A DNA stretch of 62,713 nt from Bdellovibrionales bacterium GWA2_49_15 (GTDB lineage Bacteria > Bdellovibrionota > Bacteriovoracia > Bacteriovoracales > Bacteriovoracaceae). Every line of letters starts with the position of its first letter. The stretch's first letter is position 1. Below the pieces are notes generated by a model. It was not told the origin of the DNA, made no database searches, and saw only the letters and a list, made by a program, of their open reading frames with translations. The translations under genes and the position numbers were made by a program. Location of the stretch: NCBI GenBank assembly GCA_001769855.1, contig MEPP01000019.1:1-62713 (forward strand), in the 5' to 3' direction. Below are positions 1 through 9,800 of this stretch, one piece after another.

Positions 1-71
1 AATTACTGCCACCATGGGGATATGAGAAGCATCTTGAAAAAACCGCATAGATTTGTGAGGCCATGAAAAGA

Positions 72-95
72 ATAAAAAAAGGGGCCTCCTGCAAA
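72..95. other. attL candidate: left copy of 24-bp direct repeat
   Basis: The 24 bases are identical to 37806-37829 and include the core ggggcctcctgcaaa. The sequence is the 5' arm of a terminator-like hairpin whose 3' arm here (gccctttct, 104-112) is less perfect than at the right end. To the left, only about 70 bases of flank are present. The + frame from base 1 stops at 64-66 and another stops at 46-48, so the end of an upstream gene may be here, but I cannot identify it. Confidence 0.7.
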
Positions 96-200
96 AACCC
101 GAAGCCCTTTCTCATTTCACTGAGTTAGCAAGAAAATCAAAGACTTGCCCTTTTTTTCTTTCATGGTATTTCATCGTTTTTCAGCATGCTTCACTCAAAA

Positions 201-219
201 TTGTGGTGAATTGTGGTAA
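201..219 (+). repeat. Paired TTGTGGT motifs, left end (recombinase arm-type site candidate)
   Basis: TTGTGGT occurs at 201-207 and 211-217, 10 bp apart. The same pair with the same 10-bp spacing occurs at 37740-37756 near the other end. Inverted copies lie at 234-240 (taccaca) and 331-339 (ttaccacaa, which is the last codons and stop of parA). Clusters of short repeats inside both ends of an integrated element are typical of tyrosine-recombinase arm sites. Nothing else is recognised in the noncoding stretch 96-330. Confidence 0.55.
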
Positions 220-330
220 AAACGACTTCTAACTACCACATTCACCATCGTCATAAGTGAATGCGGCGCCTTTGAAGTAGTGCCAAGATACGCCCTCCCT
301 CATACCCTTGGCCCCTTGGCGCAAATAAGA

Positions 331-1380
331 TTACCACAAACAGTTATTTAAAAATTTAAGCTGTTTTTTGCATTTTTCAACAGCATTATTAACTGTAACT
401 TTGACTCGATTTATATAAACACTTTCGCCAGTCTCCAGAGTTTCAATGGGTCGTGAAGTCGCCGATGAAAATCGTCCAGACCCCAAAAGATCATCTAAGG
501 CAAAGACATGATTTCTTGGATCATCAGTTGTAAAGTGCTGTATATTCTTTCTCACTATGTCATAAACTTTTTCTAAATAAATTTTCGTCGGCGCATTCGG
601 CTCATTTTGAGCACCCGAGACGGTCGACCATCCACAATGAGTAATTACGACCATCTGTATTTTTGGAACACTTAATCCTTGTCCATAACGACAATACTTT
701 TGGAACTCACCGGCTGGATCAGAAAGAAGTTTTAGCAACATATTCAGGGAATTAATGGATTGTTGATCAGTGCGAACAGGGATAATTAACGCATCAGCAG
801 CATGCCAGGATAAATGAGTGGCCCCCGAAAAAAAAGGGGAAGTATCTATTAGCGATTTTGAAATTTTTAATTCTTTCATCTCACGCACAACCTCAGCTTT
901 TAGTGAATTTAAAATCGAAGTAATAGCAATTGTACGTTGAGATGCGTTCGCAATGCTGATTGCCTGGGTCAGTGCAGAACTGATTTGATTAGGTAGTAAA
1001 TACAACTGCTCATTTGATGGGATGTAAAAAACATTATGCTTCTTTCCGTAGCTAGGATTAGTTGCTCCAACATTTAAGGCTATTCGAGTTGCTCTTCCCA
1101 GCCCTGGAATTAAATATGGCATAAGGGCATCTAAAATAGTCACAGCATTGTTAGTATAATGATTCGAATCGAAAAAAGCAGAAGTATTCCCTTGCGGGCA
1201 CGTATCTGTCACCAATATTTCTTTGGCAGCGTAAGCAAGATTTACGGTCAACGTAGTTTTACCAATACCACCACGCAGGTTACAAATAGAATAGATTGCG
1301 TGACTCGGTAAATCTTTGATCCGAGTTAATCTTCCCTGTGCTATATCTTTTTGACGTCTAACCACATCTGCAATTGACAT
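331..1380 (-). CDS. parA: ParA/MinD-family partition ATPase
   Basis: A 349-residue P-loop ATPase of the ParA/SIMIBI class. The deviant Walker A motif RGGIGKTT lies near residue 37, the A' motif DTCPQGN near residue 58, and a central strand reads LIPVRTD. ParA proteins form ATP-dependent gradients on DNA that move plasmids or chromosomes, or act on conjugative elements in the excised state. No ParB lies next to it. Three 21-bp phased repeats immediately upstream (1440-1502) could be its operator or centromere. The start at 1380 is preceded by GGGGG at 1386-1390. The gene is the leftmost of the element, transcribed toward attL, and its stop codon sits inside an arm-site-like motif. A stabilising or partition role is inferred. 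Confidence 0.85.
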   Translation of the reverse strand: MSIADVVRRQKDIAQGRLTRIKDLPSHAIYSICNLRGGIGKTTLTVNLAYAAKEILVTDTCPQGNTSAFFDSNHYTNNAVTILDALMPYLIPGLGRATRIALNVGATNPSYGKKHNVFYIPSNEQLYLLPNQISSALTQAISIANASQRTIAITSILNSLKAEVVREMKELKISKSLIDTSPFFSGATHLSWHAADALIIPVRTDQQSINSLNMLLKLLSDPAGEFQKYCRYGQGLSVPKIQMVVITHCGWSTVSGAQNEPNAPTKIYLEKVYDIVRKNIQHFTTDDPRNHVFALDDLLGSGRFSSATSRPIETLETGESVYINRVKVTVNNAVEKCKKQLKFLNNCLW

Positions 1381-1439
1381 ACATTTCCCCCGTACAAATC
1401 TGCACCCGACGCATACTCAATAAAATGATAATACAACAC

Positions 1440-1502
1440 AGAAAACCAGTCAAGCAGAATAGAAAACTAGTCACTCAAAGTAGAAAACTAGATCACAGAT
1501 TG
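1440..1502 (-). repeat. Three 21-bp phased direct repeats upstream of parA
   Basis: AGAAAACYAG-type repeats start at 1440, 1461 and 1482, exactly two helical turns apart; the first ten bases of each are almost identical (agaaaaccag, agaaaactag, agaaaactag). They lie 60-122 bp upstream of the parA start. Phased repeats in that place are typical of type Ib partition centromeres and autoregulatory operators. An open + frame across 1374-1577 encodes only the repetitive translation of these repeats and I do not accept it as a gene. Confidence 0.6.
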
Positions 1503-1563
1503 ACGGTACTGACTACGTACAAAGTCAGAAGGTTTGGAAAGCTTAATTGTTGCGTCAACTTGT

Positions 1564-1878
1564 TCAAGATGCTTTAATTTCCTTCATCTCAACACTCGGC
1601 CGCAGCCCCATAGAATCCAGCAGATCTTTTAAAGTTGTGAGTCTTGGATTTCCATCGACCGATAAGGCCTTATACAGGCTCTCTCGACCCAAACCCGTGT
1701 TTTGTGCAATTTCACTGATGCCGTAGGCCTTGGCAACATCACGAAGGGCCAGGAGAAATAGTTCCTCGGAATCGTCATCGTCTTTTTCAAGATGCGCATT
1801 AAGATAGGCCGCAGCCTCGACGGGATTTTTCAGAGATTTCTCTAAGGAATCTTCATATTTTCTTGTTCGTTTTGGCAT
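1564..1878 (-). CDS. HigA-type antitoxin / addiction-module HTH protein
   Basis: A 104-residue protein matching the probable-addiction-module antidote family (HigA2-like, TIGR02684 by recall). It has the characteristic run from ALRDVAKAYGIS through LGRESLYKALS to a GNPR motif, which together form the helix-turn-helix. Antitoxins of this family bind a RelE/HigB-like toxin and their own promoter. The upstream reading frame ends 3 bp before this start in a HigB-like C-terminus, and GGAGG (1885-1889) within that remnant is the ribosome binding site. The toxin is disrupted (see 1882-2085), so this is a solitary antitoxin that may now act only as a regulator. Confidence 0.75.
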   Translation of the reverse strand: MPKRTRKYEDSLEKSLKNPVEAAAYLNAHLEKDDDDSEELFLLALRDVAKAYGISEIAQNTGLGRESLYKALSVDGNPRLTTLKDLLDSMGLRPSVEMKEIKAS

Positions 1879-1881
1879 ACA

Positions 1882-2085
1882 TTACCTCCAGTAGTCGGCC
1901 CAATATTCTTTAGCGTTATGAATGTCGGTCTCCTGGGACATTGCAAAGTCAGAGTAGTCCAGTCAAGAGGAAGAAGAAGGCACAATCCTCACCCTAGACC
2001 ATGGTGCAACTTACTTTTGGTATCATGAGCTTGAAAAACTTTTGGATGGCGAATAGGCATCCTTCGCTCACACTGGACACAGTCA
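1882..2085 (-). pseudogene. Decayed HigB/RelE-type toxin remnant
   Basis: On the minus strand, reading toward the antitoxin, the last codons before the stop at 1882-1884 give MSQETDIHNAKEYWADYW, which matches the conserved C-terminus of HigB-type killer proteins (SQ..DI..AKE.WA.Y). The same frame has an in-frame TGA at 1963-1965. A piece resembling the upstream SELRIHHGPG motif (KLHHGLG, about 1993-2014) is in another frame. I infer a toxin inactivated by frameshifts or a deletion. The 5' limit is approximate and the N-terminal half is not recognisable. Confidence 0.5.
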
Positions 2086-2153
2086 TTATTTCAAAATATG
2101 GGTCGTTGCATATACCACAATTCTGTAATTATTCCCGGTCTGAACAATTTGCG

Positions 2154-3098
2154 TTAGGCCACGCACAAGACCTGCTTGCCTGGCGCGGTCGATAGGTCAT
2201 GATGCCGGGCTTCGTCCTTGCGGCATTCTGACGGCCAAATCAATCGGAGACTGGCACTCGCATCCTTCATTCTCATCAGGTAAAGAGGATATTGAGCGCA
2301 GACGTTAAAAAAAATATTTTCCGGCAAGTTTTTTTCTAAAACTAAAGCTGTAAGGGCCGGCAAGGCCTTAATGCCGATGCTAGATACATCCCCATTTTCT
2401 TGCGCCATCGTGTACTCAAAATCAACACCATACTCCCGTTGCTTCTGGATAAAATGTTTAAGAACATTCAATGGTGTGCGACTGCTGTCATAATCTTTAA
2501 ACAGCAATCCGTGATTTCCCTGTGTTTCAATATTAAGCTCCACGCCAAAATTAATTTTTTCTGCATGCTTATTAAAAAAATCGGCCAGGTCCTTGATGAG
2601 AAGTCCGGGCAAGGGGAAATTTAAAATATCAAAAATCCCGTGAGGTATCTTGGTCTCTGCCAAAAAGGCATGCCACGGTTTTTCAAGAGTCTTCTCAAGA
2701 ACCTCAATCATAGGTCTAATCTTGCGTGAGGTGATGACCGGGTCTGTCTGATAGTGTTTTGGAATCCTGAAGGTCAGACCCTTATAGAAGTTTTTCCCCA
2801 CTTGGCCCAACTTCGGGATGCCATCAATTTCAGCGGTACCATAATAAAAGCAGAAAGGGTCCTTCACTCTAAAAACACGTATGAAATCCATCCAGAATCG
2901 CAAATCTGGGGCGAGAACACCTGCTTCAATCTTGGAAATGTTTGATTGAGATATATTAAACTCTTCTGCCAATTCCATCTGCCCATATCCATGAAATTTT
3001 CTGACGGCATAAACTACGCGTCCGGCATTCAGGCGGAGCATCTTGTCTTCACAACTCAATACACTCTTTTCACTTGGATTTTTCAAGGAAAACCTCAT
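2154..3098 (-). CDS. XRE-family HTH regulator with large C-terminal domain
   Basis: A 314-residue protein. Residues about 22-65 form a Cro/C1-type HTH (MELAEEFNISQSNISKIEAG). The remaining 240 residues have no feature I can assign; the layout (N-terminal XRE, long acidic/aromatic C-terminal region) suggests a ligand- or protein-sensing regulator. It is divergent from the lipoprotein and giant protein genes and may control them from the 397-bp intergenic region, which contains inverted repeats. No good ribosome binding site precedes the ATG at 3098. A DNA-binding role is well supported; target and signal are unknown. Confidence 0.7.
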   Translation of the reverse strand: MRFSLKNPSEKSVLSCEDKMLRLNAGRVVYAVRKFHGYGQMELAEEFNISQSNISKIEAGVLAPDLRFWMDFIRVFRVKDPFCFYYGTAEIDGIPKLGQVGKNFYKGLTFRIPKHYQTDPVITSRKIRPMIEVLEKTLEKPWHAFLAETKIPHGIFDILNFPLPGLLIKDLADFFNKHAEKINFGVELNIETQGNHGLLFKDYDSSRTPLNVLKHFIQKQREYGVDFEYTMAQENGDVSSIGIKALPALTALVLEKNLPENIFFNVCAQYPLYLMRMKDASASLRLIWPSECRKDEARHHDLSTAPGKQVLCVA

Positions 3099-3494
3099 TG
3101 TGTTTTTTTATCTTCCTTCTCATATCGTCTTATCGACCAAAAACTGAACCCTCCGATCATTTTTTCCGCTCCACTCTTTGCATGAAATAAGTGACACAAA
3201 AAGGTGGCGCGACTTGCGATTTAAAAAAATCAAGCGGCCGAGTTCATGCAAAGTCCGCGAGAGAATTAGGTTTAAAAAAGCATACTTCAATAAATTCCAT
3301 ACGCTATTTCACAAATTATATATTATATAAGCTCCTGATTTCTATGACGCTAAAAAAAAATTCCATTTGTCCGATAACTATTGCCATAAAATAATCCGAC
3401 ATCAAGCATCGGATCGCTCTCTTCCATAATCAGTATGAGGCACAGGTCCTTGTACTTGAGTGGAACGTTGGCCGTATTTATGAGGGGAGAATCT
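3099..3494. promoter_or_regulatory. Divergent intergenic region with inverted repeats
   Basis: This AT-rich gap separates the XRE regulator (-) from the lipoprotein (+). A perfect 11-bp inverted repeat, CTTTGCATGAA (3176-3186) and TTCATGCAAAG (3243-3253), has arms 56 bp apart and could be a bipartite operator. A second short hairpin, ATCCGA (3394-3399) with TCGGAT (3409-3414), lies closer to the lipoprotein start. No confident -35/-10 pair was found. Short open frames here have no coding character. Confidence 0.35.
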
Positions 3495-3791
3495 ATGAAA
3501 CGACAGAATGTTGTGTGGTTTCTACTTTCAATACTTGTTGCTTCTTGCAGCGGAGGTGGCGGAGGAGCTACCAGCTCAGGCAGCAACAAGAGCGCTACTT
3601 CCATCTCGTCGAGCGCCCAGGTCACCTTAACGCCAACCGAGCAGGCGGCGAGGGCCGACATCACCGAAATTTCCACCACGGTATCCACTGCTGATCCCGC
3701 TTATCAACTTCAAGATGCCGAGCTGGCCCAGCTCCTGGAAGAGGGCACAATTACGCAAGAAGAATATCAGGAATTGGCCCTTTATCTCTAG
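3495..3791 (+). CDS. Small lipoprotein upstream of the giant protein
   Basis: A 98-residue protein. The signal peptide ends in a lipobox (ILVASC, Cys near residue 17), followed by a glycine run and a Ser/Thr-rich spacer, then an acidic helical C-terminus (AELAQLLEEGTITQEEYQELA). The ATG at 3495 is chosen over the upstream in-frame ATG at 3435 because GAGGGGAGA lies just before it and the signal peptide begins there. The stop is 15 bp before the giant gene, so the two are probably co-transcribed. A lipid-anchored partner or assembly factor of the giant protein is a guess from position only. Confidence 0.7.
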   Translation: MKRQNVVWFLLSILVASCSGGGGGATSSGSNKSATSISSSAQVTLTPTEQAARADITEISTTVSTADPAYQLQDAELAQLLEEGTITQEEYQELALYL

Positions 3792-3806
3792 GATTTGGAG
3801 ACGATG

Positions 3807-6800
3807 ATGAGGATCATACTTGTTCTTTTGTTGATTGTTTTTGCTGTCGGCCTCCATGCTGCGGAAGTTGTAAATATCTCAGTTGAAGCTGACTCTTATT
3901 TAAGGCAGGGAAGTCCTAATCAAAACCAAGGGGCAGACGCCATCGCGGTCATTCAGGAGTCAGGCAAAAATCGCGCCCTACTGCGCTTTAATACACAGGC
4001 AATCAAGCAGACATCCGCAGCTACTCTCATCTCGGCAAAACTTCGCTTGTACATTTCACAAAATGCCAATAACTGGGGAACAACAGGCCGTGATATTGGC
4101 ATTTATACTTTAACCCAATCATGGACTGAAATGGGCGTCACCTGGAACTGTAGAAATGATTTAAACCCTTCCAATTCGTCCACCGATTGTCCGGGGGAAG
4201 AATGGACCATGTATTCAGGCACCCACCCTGAGCTTCATCCATATAATGCTACTCCGATCGCCATGAGAACCATTACCAATAACTTAACGGGAAATATTGA
4301 AATTGATGTCACGTCATACATCCAAGACATTCTCCACGATTCAATTAATAACTACGGGCTCATGGTGCGCAAGATAATTGAAAATGACCCAGGACATCTT
4401 GAGGTTGGAACGAAGGAGTCCAATCTCCCGGCAAAACTTATTTTGACCTACGAATCAGCTCCGATCCCGACACCAACGCCGACAGTTGTGCCTACGCAGA
4501 CACCAACGCCAGTGCCAACACCTCCCGCGATAACAGATATGCCGTCGGCCACACTGCATGTATCAAGCATGAGTGGCGAAGTACCTCTTACGACAAACTT
4601 TGATTTTTCCAATATAAAGGGCAGCAATACCTCCATCACTCTCTACTTTGATGATGGAACCAGCGCAATTTATACTGGCACGGCCCTATCGCACCTTTTT
4701 TCCGACCAGGGAATTTACAAAGTTGTGGCGGTTTATCAAGATGACCAAGGCCATTCAAATCAGACCGAAGAAACCATTATTGTCACTGGCATGTCTCCAG
4801 CGCTTAAAATGGCCAATTCAGGTATCTGGATTACGCCAAATAAAATGAATCCCGTCACGAGGCAGGCAGGAGAAAAGGTAGTCATCTCCGGGGAAATCTG
4901 CAAGGTCTGGAAAGGTGCTTTTTTGGTCACACCCATTTGCCGAGAAATGAATGACCAAAATATTCAGGTTACTGCGTATTTTCCCGACCAGGCCCACGAG
5001 GTCAGTCATCTTGTGACGATAACCAAGGTGGGTAACCGCCGCTTTTTTAGCTTTGAAACACCGGAGCTAAAAAGCAGTGACCTAAACCAATTTTCACTTA
5101 CTGTGGGCAATATTCCGCCCAGGGTAAAGCAGCTTCTTGCCACAAAAACGCGCCTTGAACTCAGAGTGACAGCCCTTGAAGCACAGCTCGCCAGCTTGCG
5201 GCTCATTAGTGGAAATGAGGCCAAAATAAATCGCCTGACATCCTCAATGAATACGCTCAAAACGGTCATCACAAAAATAACCTCCCAGCTTTCCACTCGA
5301 CCGGAAATCATCGCTGAGTACCGTCTCCCGCTTCAAGTGGAACACGCCCCATCCGCACAGCTTTATTACGCCAGCATGTTTGCCGGATTTAAATTTGAGG
5401 CCGGAACGTTACCAGGAGTTAAGTTTGAAGATGAATCCGACACGGTAAAAATGAAAATTACCAATCTTGCCAACCTCCCATCCAACCTTCCTGACGATTC
5501 TGACCTGGTGGATTTTGAAGGAGACACCAGACTGACCGCAGATAACGACGAGCATTTTTACTACGCCGAATTTTATGACAAGGGCATCTTGGTACATACC
5601 TCTGTACCAAAAATTATGAATGCCAATGATGCTATTTCTTACGATCACACAGTGGCTCATTTTGCATCGGCCAGCTCGCAAGATTTTACAATCGAACTTT
5701 ACCGCAAGAAAACGGCCAACGGCACACAAGCGCGACGCTGGGGCAGGCTAGAATTTAATATCCCTGTGGTTAGAGATGCAGTTCCGCCGGTATGGGTGGC
5801 ACCCATTTCTCCGCTCCCTGAGCAACATTTTCTCGGCGAATTTCCCGATCTCTATGCCCATGTGCAGGACAGTTCTGGCGTGCTGAATCTCGCCAGTGCC
5901 AAGATAAGCATCAATGGTACGGAACAAGACGCAATAACTGAGACCCTGCCCAATGGACTAGTCAAAGTCAGCGGAGTGAAACCCTTAAACCCGCAGGATG
6001 GGCCCTATTCTATTTTGTACTCTATTCGTGACCAGAGTGGAAACTTTGCCACACCAAATCCGCTTAACCGTTCCTTCTTTTTTGACAAGACACCTCCAGC
6101 AGTCAGCGTAAATCTGGCAGAGGGCCAAATCGTAAGGACCCCGACCTTCGCTCTTATGGCACAGGCCTCTGACCTCTCCCATTTTTCTTTGGAGTTTATC
6201 CTAAACGGGACAAAAATCGCCACGTCGGAAGAAGACACCACAAATTTAAACTTGAACCTGAACTCTGGAAACAATGTGCTCACGATCCTGGCGGTGGATG
6301 CCCTTCATAACCAGAGCATCACAAGCTTGAATATCTTCTATGACAACGCCCCTCCAGTGATTTTTTTGAGTCACCAAAATCTTCATCTTACACGAGAGGG
6401 CACTTATGCCATGCGGGTTAATGTGGAAGATGCCTCTTTGAAGAAAGTTGATATTTTCCAAAACAGCACCCTCGTCGCTACCCAAACAGGAACACAGGGG
6501 CAAAACTTTAACTTAAACCTCGCCCTTTTTGAAGGAGCAAACGCTATTCGTATCGTTGCCTATGATATGGGTGATTATTCCTCAGAAGAATGGGTTTTCG
6601 TCACACGTGATTCGGTCGCTCCCGTGCTCACCCTCACCTCGCCTTCTTCGCCTTTTATCACCAAAGAAAACGGGATGACCATTGCTGGCACCTTTAACGA
6701 GGGCCTTTCGCTTCTAACAATTAATAATCAAAATATCGCCTTTGATAATATTAATAAAAAATTCGAGGCCAATATCCCCCTTGTCAACGGCACGCAGGCA

Positions 6801-9800
6801 ATTTTAATTCATGCGGTGGACTTGGCGGGGAACTCTGGTGACCTTTCTTTAAGTGGCGAATCGGTCACTATCAACATCGCTGATACGCTTAATCTTTTTC
6901 AAAAGCAGTATCTCGCTTTGGCAAAGTCCGGGGGCAACACCGTTATCAGCGCACCGGCCGGCGCGGTCTTGGTTCCTAATTCAAAAATTCTAATCACCAC
7001 AAATACCGGCGAATCACGCGATGTCACGGTGGATAACGATGGAAGCTTTTTTGTCACCATCCCTGCCTTTTTATCCGCAACTTTGAGCGTGACCGCCCCT
7101 CTTATCCCACCTGCCTTTGCCCAATTTACGGCGCAAAGTATGGCACCCACGGCCCCGCTATCGGTTTTATTTTTTGCCGACACGAGCGGACAAGAAATTG
7201 CTGAGCTTACCTGGAGCTTTGGCGAAGGTACGAGTGTAACTACCACCTTTGATAATATGCGCTTTGATTACCTAAGTGCGGGTGATTATTTTGTTTCCTT
7301 GACGGTTAAAAATGCCGGGGGTGCCCAGCATACCTCGACGCAGATGATTCGCGTGGGTGGTGGTATGATCGCGGCGTTCTCGTTGCCCGTTACCAGAGGA
7401 AATGCCCCATTTTATCTTGCCTTAGATGCCAGCAGCTCTTTTGACTTAGGTCAGATAACCAGCTTTCGCTTTGAAAGTAGTAACGGGATTGTGGTGGAAA
7501 ATCCTTATCCCTTCGCTTTGATGGTGCTTGAGACTCCCGGGGTTCATCAGATAACTTTAAAAGTTAAAAATGCCGCGATGGAAGAGGCCGTAAGTTCTCC
7601 CATCGCGGTCACTGTTAATGCTCCACCAACCTTGAGCGTTGACGGCCAGATTTTAAAAGCAAAAGCACCTGGGCAGGTCAAAGTTACAGCAACATCAAGC
7701 GATAGTGACTCAAGCGGGCCTGTGCGCTTTCGCTATAATTTTAACGATGGCACCCCGATTATTGAAACAACCGCCACTTCGTTAGAGCATATTTTATCAA
7801 CCGCCCAAACATACAACATAACCGTGGAGGCGATTGACAGCGATAACGCTTTTGCCTCCGCTCACACATCGGTCACCATTTTAGACAATATCGCCCCAGT
7901 GGCGCTGGTTACAGCAAATGTACAGACAGGCCACATCCCGCTTCATATCAACTTAAATGCCAGCGGCTCAACAGACGATGAAGGAATTGTAAATTTTGGC
8001 TACGCAGTTGGTAGTGGGCCTGAAGTTCTGACAACCTCCTCATCTTTTTTGACAACTATAAATACGGTTGGAAACACCACCATTTTTGTTCGCGTCCTTG
8101 ACCGCCAAGGACTTGAGGCCTTGGCCTCAGTAAATATCAATGCCCTACCGCCAAACCAACCACCCGTGGCCAATCTCGTCCTGTCGGCATCGTCAGGCAT
8201 TGCTCCCTTGGAGCTGGAAGCTGATGCCAGTGGCAGCAGTGATGATTTTGGGATCGCAGACTTTACCTTTATTATCAGTGATGGACGAAGAATCGTCTCG
8301 TCCACACCCAAGATCCCGCTCACTTTTTTAAATCCTGGAATCTATGCCATCGCCGTAATCGTTAAAGATTCCGCCGGGGTTGAGGTCACATCGGCTCCTA
8401 TCTCTGTTACCGTGCTAAAACCGCCTAGGGCGTATTTTATCGCCACGCCTTTAATTGATACCGTACCAGTAGTGGTTTCTCTTATCTCAACTCAAGGCGG
8501 GGATGGCGCACCCATTGTTCGCACCAGTTGGAGCTGTGGAAACGGACAGACATTTGCGGCCTTATCCTTTAGTGCTTCATGCTCCTTTAATACGGTTGGT
8601 GAATTTGTCACTTCCTTAGAGGTGGAAGATTCCTTTGGGGAAATCAACACCTATACTCGAACAATTCAGGTTAAAGAAAATCATGCACCCAATGCCTACC
8701 TAACTCAGTCGGCTTTATCCGGTAGGGCGCCTCTTCTTGTCACGTTCAATGCCAGCGCATCGACGGATGATTCCAAAATTGAAAATTATAAGCTGGAATG
8801 TACTGGGCCAAACTCTGAAATATCGGTCGTTAACCAAACAACCTCACTCTTTTTAAAAACTTTTACGAGCGCCGGCGAATATATCTGCAAGCTGACGGTG
8901 AGCGACCGCCAAGGGCTTGTCTCCTCAAAATCCGCTAGCGTCTCGGTTTTAGGCCCGAACACTGCCCCAATTGCCTCCTTCACGCTTAATAAATCCTGGG
9001 CCAATACGACTGACAAGATCACCGTTGACGCAAGCGCCTCCTCTGACGATTCCAAGGTCAGCGCTTATCGCTTGTCGCTTGGAAATGGAAGTATCGTAAC
9101 CGGCCGAACCCCTATCTTTGAAATCAGCTATCTAACCGCGGGAAGTTTTTCTCTTTCCATGATCGTCATTGATGATGAAGGCCTGCCCTCAGCCCCGACA
9201 GTAATGACAGAAATTCGCATTAACGCAAGGCCAGTGGCACTGCTGTCCTCTTCACGTTTAGAAGGCAATCCGGGTGAAGAATTTATTTTTAATGCCGGTG
9301 GATCGTCTGACTCAGACGGCACCATTACCCAATATAAATTAGAAGTTGAGGGTACAACTTTAACCCAAAGCTCGCCTATTTTCCCCTACACATTTTCAAC
9401 CGGCGGTATCAAGACCATAACATTAACGGCGGTTGACAATGATGGGGCCAAAAGCTTTAAAAGCATGCACGTCAATATCAACTCCGCACCTGTGGCCTTG
9501 GCCCAAGCATATCCCATATCGGGTGAATTTCCGCTGCTGGTTTCCTTTGATTTAAGTAAATCGTCGGACAATGAGGGAATCGTTCGCTATGAGGCAAATT
9601 ACGGTGACGGTCAGAGCGCCACGCTCACCTCGCCTGGGCAAAACCACCTGTATCAAAACCCAGGGGAATTTTTAGCGCAGTTTACCGCATTTGACCGAAT
9701 GGGCCTTTCGCATACTGTGTCTGTTTTAATCACGGTTCTTCCAAACGCATCACCCGTGGCCTCACTAGAATTCACCTTGAGTCATGGCAAGGCCCCAAGC

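Noticed and set aside
1374..1577. Open + frame of 67 codons upstream of parA
   Set aside because: Its repetitive translation only reflects the three 21-bp repeats, and it has no ribosome binding site or family resemblance.
2001..2195. Open + frame of 64 codons
   Set aside because: It is antisense to the decayed toxin and the end of the XRE gene and shows no coding character.
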